A DNA stretch of 64,000 bases, taken from Herbaspirillum robiniae. GTDB taxonomy: Bacteria > Pseudomonadota > Gammaproteobacteria > Burkholderiales > Burkholderiaceae_D. Every line of letters begins with the position of its first letter. Positions within the stretch are counted from its first letter, which is position 1. The stretch spans positions 1,054,001 through 1,118,000 of the forward strand of contig NZ_NJGU01000001.1 in the NCBI RefSeq assembly GCF_002213415.1. Direction: 5' to 3'. Shown piece after piece: positions 56,904 through 64,000 of this stretch. Made by a program: the position numbers and the translations under genes. The notes beneath the pieces are model-generated. The model did not search any database, was not told the origin of the DNA, and saw nothing but the letters and a program-made list of their open reading frames with translations.

Positions 56904-57701
56904 TCAGGAGTCGAGCGCCTGGCGGATCTCCGCCACAAACGCCTGCACCGCGTCGCAAGCCTTGGCCGGCGGGGTGTTTTCCAGCTCCGAGATGATGCGG
57001 CTGCCGATCACCACGGCGTCCGCCGCCGCGCCCACCGCCTTGGCGGTCGCGCCGTCGCGGATGCCGAAGCCCACGCCGATGGGCAGCTTGACGTGCTTGC
57101 GGATGGCGGCGATGCGCTCGGCCACTTCGGCGGTATCGATATTGCCGGCGCCGGTCACGCCCTTCAACGACACGTAATAGGAGAAGCCGCTGCTGACCGC
57201 GGCCACCTGGCGAATGCGCTCTTCGCTCGAGGTCGGCGCCAGCAGGAAGATCGGATCCATGCCGTTGGCCTGCATCTTCTGCGCGAACTCCTCGCACTCT
57301 TCAGGCGGATAGTCGACCACGATGGTGCCGTCCACGCCCGCCTCCTTCGCCGCGGCGATGAAGGCATCGACGCCGAAGCGTTCGATCGGGTTGGCGTAGC
57401 CCATCAGCACCACCGGCGTGGTGGTGTTGGTCTTGCGGAACTCGCGCACGTAGCCGAGCACGTCGCGGGTGCTGATGTTGAACTTGAGCGCGCGCTCGCA
57501 GGCGCGCTGGATCACCGGGCCTTCGGCCATCGGGTCGGAGAACGGCACGCCGAGCTCGAGGATGTCGACGCCGCCGGCCACCAGCGCGTGCAGCAGCGGC
57601 ACGGTCAGTTCCGGCGCCGGGTCGCCGGCGGTGATGAAGGTGATCAGGGCCTTGCGTTTCTGCTCGGCCAGCTTGGAGAAAGTCGGTTGGATTCTGGACA
57701 T
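56904..57701 (-). CDS. trpA: Tryptophan synthase alpha subunit
   Basis: A 265-residue TIM-barrel subunit that cleaves indole-3-glycerol phosphate to indole for TrpB. The catalytic Glu49 is in [11 protein letters not shown]. The phosphate-binding loop [12 protein letters not shown] and the conserved [12 protein letters not shown] are intact. At the position matching the second catalytic acid (Asp60 of the enterobacterial enzyme) this protein has Glu60, in MAEGPVIQ. It lies 82 bp after trpB; a GC-rich hairpin (57736-57760) stands in the gap. Confidence 0.96.
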   Translation of the reverse strand: MSRIQPTFSKLAEQKRKALITFITAGDPAPELTVPLLHALVAGGVDILELGVPFSDPMAEGPVIQRACERALKFNISTRDVLGYVREFRKTNTTTPVVLMGYANPIERFGVDAFIAAAKEAGVDGTIVVDYPPEECEEFAQKMQANGMDPIFLLAPTSSEERIRQVAAVSSGFSYYVSLKGVTGAGNIDTAEVAERIAAIRKHVKLPIGVGFGIRDGATAKAVGAAADAVVIGSRIISELENTPPAKACDAVQAFVAEIRQALDS

Positions 57702-57735
57702 GATCTTTGCGTGTTCTGGTGTTGTTCAGGCTGCA

Positions 57736-57760
57736 AGCCCGCCGGACACGCCGGCGGGCT
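57736..57760 (-). other. Hairpin in the trpB-trpA gap
   Basis: AGCCCGCCGG (57736-57745) pairs with CCGGCGGGCT (57751-57760). There is no T tract after it on the minus strand, so it is more likely a processing or stabilising hairpin than a full terminator. Confidence 0.6.
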
Positions 57761-57783
57761 CCCGTATCGCATCGGCCGGGGAC

Positions 57784-59043
<1,260 letters not shown>

Positions 59044-59068
59044 GGAAATCCTCTGTACAGGTTGCGCG

Positions 59069-59764
59069 CTACGCTTGCGTAGCATCCGCCAGGCGAACCG
59101 CGCCGATGAAGGCGCTGATCTTGGCGGCATCCTTGATGCCCTTGGACGCCTCGACACCACTGCTGATGTCGACCGCGTAGGGGCGAACGCCAGCCACCGC
59201 CTCAGTGGCGTTGTGTACGCTCAAGCCACCACTCAAAACGGCCCGAGGCGCGAGTTCTTTTGGAATGACTGACCAATCGAAAGCCTTTCCGCTGCCGCCG
59301 TACTGCTCGACCAGGGTGTCGAGCAGCAGCCCGTTGAAGAACGGGCTGGCAGAGCGATATTGAAGCTCGTATTCTAGCAAATCGTCGGGCCGTGTAGCGC
59401 TGCCGATGCGCGCGGCGCGCATGAAGGGGCGCACCACGGCGGCGGCAATCTCCGCGCACTGCTGCGGCGTCTCGTCGCCGTGGAATTGCAGCAGGGTCAG
59501 CGGCGCCGCCGCCAGCACCGCCCTCACCTCGTCGACCGTCGGATTGACGAACAAGCCCACCGTGCTCACGAACGGCGGCACCGTCGCCGCCAGCTCGGCC
59601 GCGCGCTGCGCCGTGACGTAGCGCGGGCTCTTGGGATAGAACACGAAGCCGATCGCATCGGCCCCGGCCTGCACGGCGGCGGCCACATCCTCTTCGCGGG
59701 TCAGGCCACAGATCTTGATTCGGGTACGTCGGGTCATGTCGCTGGCACCTGCGGTAGTTGTCAT
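59069..59764 (-). CDS. trpF: Phosphoribosylanthranilate isomerase
   Basis: A 231-residue TIM-barrel enzyme of tryptophan synthesis. [13 protein letters not shown] (with the catalytic Cys) at the N-terminal strand, [25 protein letters not shown], the catalytic aspartate region [19 protein letters not shown] and the C-terminal [16 protein letters not shown]. Two starts are possible: ATG 59764 or the ATG nine codons later, which has AGGTG nearby. It lies 40 bp after truA. Confidence 0.96.
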   Translation of the reverse strand: MTTTAGASDMTRRTRIKICGLTREEDVAAAVQAGADAIGFVFYPKSPRYVTAQRAAELAATVPPFVSTVGLFVNPTVDEVRAVLAAAPLTLLQFHGDETPQQCAEIAAAVVRPFMRAARIGSATRPDDLLEYELQYRSASPFFNGLLLDTLVEQYGGSGKAFDWSVIPKELAPRAVLSGGLSVHNATEAVAGVRPYAVDISSGVEASKGIKDAAKISAFIGAVRLADATQA

Positions 59765-59804
59765 TTATTCCATCGATTCCATCTTCAGCCGAATGCGCGC
59801 CGGC

Positions 59805-60743
59805 TTACAGCCACGGCCACGACCGGTTCTCCTGCGGCAGCGCCCAGACGTCAGGATAGTCGACCCGCGCCAGGTACAGGCCATCGGGCATGAAGGTCGG
59901 CGCCGCACGGCTGCGATCGCGCGCGGCCAGCACCTCGGCCACCCATTCCGGCCCCTGGTTGCCGTTGCCCACCACGATCAGCGAGCCGACGATGTTGCGC
60001 ACCATGTGATGCAGGAAGGCATTGGCCTTGAGCGTGAAGACGATCATGTCGCCATGGCGGCGCACGGTGATGCTTTCCATCTTGCGCACCGGCGACTTGG
60101 CCTGGCACTCCACGGCGCGAAAACTGGTGAAATCGTGCTCGCCGATCAGGTGCTGCGCGGCGCGATGCATGCGGTCGGCATCCAGCGGCCGGAAGGTCCA
60201 GCCGGCCTTGCCGGCCAACAGCGGCGAGCGCACCGGATGGTTGTACAGCACGTAATGGTAGGTGCGCGCCACCGCCGAAAAGCGCGCGTGGAAACCGAAC
60301 TGCGCCAGCATCGACGCCTGCGCGCGATCGGCGCCGTGGACTTCGGGCACCTGGGCCGAGGCCGTCATCGACGACGCGATGGCCGCATCGTCCACATACG
60401 GCAGCTCACAGGCCCAGCGCACCGCGATGGTCGGCGGCAGGAAAGCATTGGTGCCGCGCACCCAGGAGAACAGGTCGCGCGCGATCGGGGTATCGAAATG
60501 CACCACCTGCTCCAGCGCATGCACGCCGGAGTCGGTGCGGCCGGCGCAGGTGGTGGCGACGGGGCCTTGGGTGAAGCGCTGCAGCGCCGCCTCCAGCTGG
60601 TCCTGCACGGTCTGCCGGTGCGGCTGGGTCTGCCAGCCCTGCCACTGCGAGCCGTCGTATTGCACGCCCAGCGCCACGCGGCGCAAGGTGGGGGCGTCGC
60701 CTGCGGCGCTCTGGGAAGCTGCTTGTCCTGATGTATCTGTCAT
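59805..60743 (-). CDS. truA: tRNA pseudouridine synthase A
   Basis: A 312-residue enzyme making pseudouridine at tRNA positions 38-40. [16 protein letters not shown], the catalytic Asp71 in [18 protein letters not shown], and [18 protein letters not shown] and [13 protein letters not shown] are family motifs. It is longer than the E. coli enzyme (270): about 20 extra N-terminal residues and an insertion near residues 115-147 ([19 protein letters not shown]). It lies between fimV and trpF, as in Pseudomonas and Burkholderiales. Confidence 0.96.
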   Translation of the reverse strand: MTDTSGQAASQSAAGDAPTLRRVALGVQYDGSQWQGWQTQPHRQTVQDQLEAALQRFTQGPVATTCAGRTDSGVHALEQVVHFDTPIARDLFSWVRGTNAFLPPTIAVRWACELPYVDDAAIASSMTASAQVPEVHGADRAQASMLAQFGFHARFSAVARTYHYVLYNHPVRSPLLAGKAGWTFRPLDADRMHRAAQHLIGEHDFTSFRAVECQAKSPVRKMESITVRRHGDMIVFTLKANAFLHHMVRNIVGSLIVVGNGNQGPEWVAEVLAARDRSRAAPTFMPDGLYLARVDYPDVWALPQENRSWPWL

Positions 60744-60803
60744 TGCCGGTTGTGCGTTGCTGTCGGTCCTTGCGGCGCCGGTTTTCCGATGCCGAAAAGC
60801 AAA

Positions 60804-60829
60804 GCGGGCGCCTCATGCGAGGCGCCCGC
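60804..60829 (-). terminator. Hairpin terminator after fimV (minus strand)
   Basis: GCGGGCGCCTC (60804-60814), loop ATGC, GAGGCGCCCGC (60819-60829). On the minus strand a moderate T-rich stretch (TTTGCTTTT) follows. Confidence 0.8.
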
Positions 60830-60856
60830 GAGAGACTGCTATTGTAATCGCTGCGC

Positions 60857-63688
60857 TCAGGAGAGCGTGGCCAGCATGTCCTTGGCCCGTGCCACCTGGC
60901 CATCGTTGCCGCCGCGCATGACCTCTTCCAGCAATTCGCGCGCGCCTTCCTTGTCGCCGATTTCCTGATAGGCGGCCGCCAGATCGAGCTTGGTGGTCAT
61001 CTCGGCTTCGAAGGCCGATTCCTCGTCCTCTTCCAGGATGTTGGCCGCCGACGGCTGGGCCGGCGCTTCGTCCGGCAGGCTCAGGTCGAGGTCGGACAGG
61101 CTCATCGCCGGTTCGTCGTCGCCATCGTCAAGCAGGGCTGAAGCCGAAGCCGCAGCAGACGCCGCAGGCAGGATAGGCTCGTCGTCGGCCGGCTTGGCGC
61201 CGTTTTCCAGGTCGAGGTCGAAATCGATGTCCTTGCCCAGGTCCACGGCCGGAGCGGCGGGAGCCTCTCCCGGCTGGATCTCGGCGCCCTTGAAGTCGCT
61301 GAGGTCGAACTCCATGGCCGGCTCTTCCGGTTCCGGTTCGGGCGCCGGCGGTTCGGGCGGCTTGCCGCCGTACAGCGGATTGGTCGGGTCGAGCTCGAAA
61401 CCGAGGTCGGCCGCCTTGGCCCAGGCCTCGTTGAGGCCGCCGGACAACTGGTGCAGATCCGCCGCCACCTTGTTGAAGTTGGAAACGTCGCCGCGCTTGG
61501 CGTAGATCTCCAGCAACTTGGAATGCAGGGCCTGGCGTTCGGGCTGCGTCTGCAGCGCCAGCTTCAGGATGTCCTCGGCCTGCTCGTCGCGGCCATAGGC
61601 GATATACATGTCGGCCTCGGCGATCGGGTCGACCTGGGTTTCCTCGGCCGGCTCTTCGACGACGGCGGCAACGGCAGGCGCAGCGTCAGCCGGCGCTTGC
61701 TCTGCCGGCGGCTCTTCGGTGGCCGGCTCTTCCGCTACGGCGACTGCGGCAGCTGCTGCGGCTGGAGCCGCGGGCGCAGGCTCAGGCTCCGCGGCTTTTT
61801 CGCCGGCGGGTTCTTCCGCCTTCTTCTTGCGGCGGCGCACGGCAACCACCCCGGCGCCGGCCACCAGCAGGGCCGCAACCGCGCCCACGCCGGCCAGCAC
61901 GTAGGGATTCTGGGTCAGGCTCTCAAAGAAGCTCTGCGGCGCCGCCGGTTTTTCGGCAGGCTTGGCGGCCGCAGGCGGCGTCATCGGGGCCGGCGTCGGC
62001 GCTGCAGGCGCGGGAGCTGCCGGTGCAGGGGCCGGCGCAGCGGCGGCGGGTTCGGCCGGCTTGTCTTCCGGCTTGGCCTCGGCGGCGGCAGCCGGTTTCT
62101 CTTCGGCCGCAGGTGCCTGGGCCGCCTTGGCGGCGTCGGCGTCCTTCTGCTGCGCGGTCAGGTCGGCGATGGTCTTGTTCTTCAGCTCAAGCAATTTCTG
62201 CAGGTCGCCGACGTTCTTTTCCAGCTCCTTCACGCGGTCGTTGGCCTCGGCCATCGCGCGCTCGGTCGCGGCCTTGTCTTCGGCGGCGCCGGCGTTGCCC
62301 GCGCTGCCCTTGTTGCGGTTGGCGCGCGACAGCTCAAGGCGATCGCGGGCCGATGCCGATCCCGAACGCTCTTCCACTCGCGTGGTGATCTTGCCGCCGC
62401 CGCTCTGGCCTTCGGCGCCGGGCTTGCGCGCCGGCGCGTTGGCGACCTGCGAGGCCAGCTTGTTGCGATAGGCGTTGAAGTCCTGCGCCTGCGCCACCAC
62501 CATGCCGTGGGCTTCGCCCTGGTCGACGGCGGCCGCGGTCGGCTGGTCGGGAATGGCCAGCGTGCTGCCCGAACGCAGGCGGTTGATGTTCTTGCCCATG
62601 AAGGCATCGGGATTGGCGCGATACAGCGCAATCAGCATCTGGTCCAGCGAGACATTGGCCTGCTTGTTGCGCGTGGCGATGCCGGCCAGGGTGTCGCCCT
62701 GCTTGACGCGGTAATCGGCCACCTTGCCGCCTGCGGCAGGCGCCATAGCGGCCGGCGCGGCGGGACGGCTGACTTCGCCGGAAGCGCTCTGCCCGGCTGC
62801 CGGCGGCGCCGCGGTCGGGCTGGCCGACGCGGGCGTGCTGTCCGGCGCGGCCTGCTGGCGGCGGATGAGTTCCTCGGCCAAGGCCGACGGCGCCGGACGC
62901 TGGACGATGGTGGTCGCGGGTTCTTCGCCGCTGACCGGAATCGGGGCGCTGGCCGCGGGTGCAGCGGCAGGTGCAGCAGGCGTAGGTGCAGGAGCGGCAG
63001 GCGCAGGTGCTGCGGCGGCCGGAGCCGGAGCCGGAGCCGGAGCAGGTGCGGGAGCAGGCGCTGCAGGAGCGACCGGCGCCGGAGCGGGAGCCGCCTCTTG
63101 CGGTGCAGGTGCAGGCGCTGGCGCAGGCGTTGCTGCCGGGGCAGCCGGAGCCGGAGCAGCCGATGCGGCCGGCGGCGCGTTGTTGGCAGGAGCTGCCTCG
63201 CCGCCCTTGGCGACCGGCGCATTCGGCGTCAGCGGCGCCACCTGGGCGTTGCGCGGCGACTTGCTGTCGGCCGGATCCAGCAGGAAGGTGTACTCGCGCA
63301 CCAGCTTGGAGTCGCCCGCGGACAGCTCAAGCAGCAGATCGACGAAGGGATCGCTCACCGGCTGCGAGGAACTGATACGGATGAAATGGCGTCCCTGGCG
63401 CTGCTCGACGGCGAAGGCCAGCGAAGACAGCACCGGGTTGTAGTCGACGTTGGCGCGGCTGAAGGCCTCGGCCGAGGCCAGCTTGGCAGAGAGCTTGCCC
63501 GCCTCTTCCGCGCTCACCGCGGTCACCTCGATCTCGGCGCGCAGCGGCTGGCCCAGCGAAGACAGCACGGTCAGCTTGCCCAGGCTGGCGGCATGGGCGC
63601 CCAGGGGGACGGCCAGTGCGAGCGCCAGCGCGGCGCTGAGTTTCTTGATCTGGGACAGAGGAAGCTTCTTGTTGGTATTCAGAGGCAT
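60857..63688 (-). CDS. fimV: FimV-family polar/pilus assembly protein
   Basis: A 943-residue inner-membrane protein for polar organisation and type IV pilus function. Signal peptide (about 1-33, cleavage AHA/AS), then the conserved N-terminal FimV domain (about 34-140). A long Ala/Pro low-complexity linker (about 150-260) precedes a LysM peptidoglycan-binding domain (YRVKQGDTLAGIATRN, about 325-380). A coiled-coil segment (about 465-515) and a single membrane helix (YVLAGVGAVAALLVAGAGVVAV, about 595-615) with a basic stop follow. The acidic cytoplasmic part ends in the conserved FimV C-terminal domain (TKLDLAAAYQEIGDKEGARELLEEV). The domain order is complete. Confidence 0.95.
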   Translation of the reverse strand: MPLNTNKKLPLSQIKKLSAALALALAVPLGAHAASLGKLTVLSSLGQPLRAEIEVTAVSAEEAGKLSAKLASAEAFSRANVDYNPVLSSLAFAVEQRQGRHFIRISSSQPVSDPFVDLLLELSAGDSKLVREYTFLLDPADSKSPRNAQVAPLTPNAPVAKGGEAAPANNAPPAASAAPAPAAPAATPAPAPAPAPQEAAPAPAPVAPAAPAPAPAPAPAPAPAAAAPAPAAPAPTPAAPAAAPAASAPIPVSGEEPATTIVQRPAPSALAEELIRRQQAAPDSTPASASPTAAPPAAGQSASGEVSRPAAPAAMAPAAGGKVADYRVKQGDTLAGIATRNKQANVSLDQMLIALYRANPDAFMGKNINRLRSGSTLAIPDQPTAAAVDQGEAHGMVVAQAQDFNAYRNKLASQVANAPARKPGAEGQSGGGKITTRVEERSGSASARDRLELSRANRNKGSAGNAGAAEDKAATERAMAEANDRVKELEKNVGDLQKLLELKNKTIADLTAQQKDADAAKAAQAPAAEEKPAAAAEAKPEDKPAEPAAAAPAPAPAAPAPAAPTPAPMTPPAAAKPAEKPAAPQSFFESLTQNPYVLAGVGAVAALLVAGAGVVAVRRRKKKAEEPAGEKAAEPEPAPAAPAAAAAAVAVAEEPATEEPPAEQAPADAAPAVAAVVEEPAEETQVDPIAEADMYIAYGRDEQAEDILKLALQTQPERQALHSKLLEIYAKRGDVSNFNKVAADLHQLSGGLNEAWAKAADLGFELDPTNPLYGGKPPEPPAPEPEPEEPAMEFDLSDFKGAEIQPGEAPAAPAVDLGKDIDFDLDLENGAKPADDEPILPAASAAASASALLDDGDDEPAMSLSDLDLSLPDEAPAQPSAANILEEDEESAFEAEMTTKLDLAAAYQEIGDKEGARELLEEVMRGGNDGQVARAKDMLATLS

Positions 63689-64000
63689 GTTTTATATGGC
63701 GTAGAGAAACGTTCCGCTAAGAACCCGTCACGCTTATTGTTTAATTGAAGCCGTGAGTGGGGGCATATGCCGCTCGGATCCGGAAACCGCCGGATCCGGC
63801 GCTGCTCTCTGCCCATCGGCCGTTCCGCCGGGAACGCGCCTCTCGCAGGGTCCGAAGAGCCAGACTGCAGACCCATTTCATCAAATCCAGCAAATCCCGC
63901 CCTTGGTCCGCTACGCCGCCGATGGCGCGACCGGATGCTGGTAGTCGCCGCCTGGCAGACATGCAAGCCGTATTTTGTTGGCTTTCATGAAATGAATTGG
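63689..64000. other. Intergenic end of the window, no gene recognised
   Basis: No credible coding region is seen in these 312 bp upstream of fimV; the open frames are short and lack recognisable motifs. Two CGGATCCGG copies (63774-63782 and 63792-63800), each nearly palindromic, are the only notable structure. The fimV promoter presumably lies near the AT-rich 63700-63750. Confidence 0.5.

Overview
The window is high-GC proteobacterial chromosome. Gene order and content point to a betaproteobacterium of the Oxalobacteraceae, and Herbaspirillum-like is my best guess. The reasons are the block fimV-truA-trpF-trpB-trpA-accD-folC-dedD(SPOR)-cvpA-purF-metZ, the dapA-bamC-MBL block, the yciO/site-2 protease/trpS block, and GC-rich intergenic repeats of a kind common in this group. 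The genus is inference. I saw no rRNA, tRNA, CRISPR array or insertion sequence.

Layout. 1-6067 (minus strand): a LysR regulator, a flavin monooxygenase-like enzyme and a dipeptide-type ABC transporter (two permeases, two ATPases, the last cut by the window edge), stacked with 4-8 bp overlaps. 6413-7600: a stand-alone NifS/IscS-like enzyme. 7601-9125: a gene-free repeat island with a roughly 310-bp inverted repeat, internal hairpins and short tandem repeats. 9126-11645: metNIQ methionine importer. 11932-15025: LysR regulator, M14-type zinc deacylase and an orphan polar amino-acid binding protein. 15535-23717: purine salvage and catabolism, with an NCS2 permease, xanthine dehydrogenase xdhAB, its cofactor-insertion protein xdhC, and guanine deaminase. 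23864-29132: a TetR regulator divergent from a NodT/EmrA/EmrB three-part drug efflux operon. 29277-30281: a zinc-independent MDR oxidoreductase.

30346-32234 is the most unusual segment. It is a compact AT-richer two-gene operon, a ParA/MinD-family ATPase overlapping by 4 bp a SIR2-domain protein that keeps the NAD-binding and catalytic motifs. It sits between the oxidoreductase gene and mutS, in a chromosome that is otherwise uniformly GC-rich. I infer an acquired anti-phage (NAD-depleting) module whose pairing I do not recognise as a named system.

32473-63688 is mostly conserved housekeeping. It holds mutS, a secreted protein of uncertain function, slyD, a RoxA-like ribosomal oxygenase, a small repeat-containing lipoprotein, an MBL hydrolase, bamC, dapA, trpS, a site-2 protease, yciO, htpX, a PHP-domain nuclease/phosphatase, an alpha/beta hydrolase and a patatin. 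A LOG-type phosphoribohydrolase, metZ and purF follow, then cvpA, a SPOR protein, folC, accD, trpA, trpB, trpF, truA and fimV. Many genes are bounded by clear intrinsic terminators, several of them shared by convergent genes.
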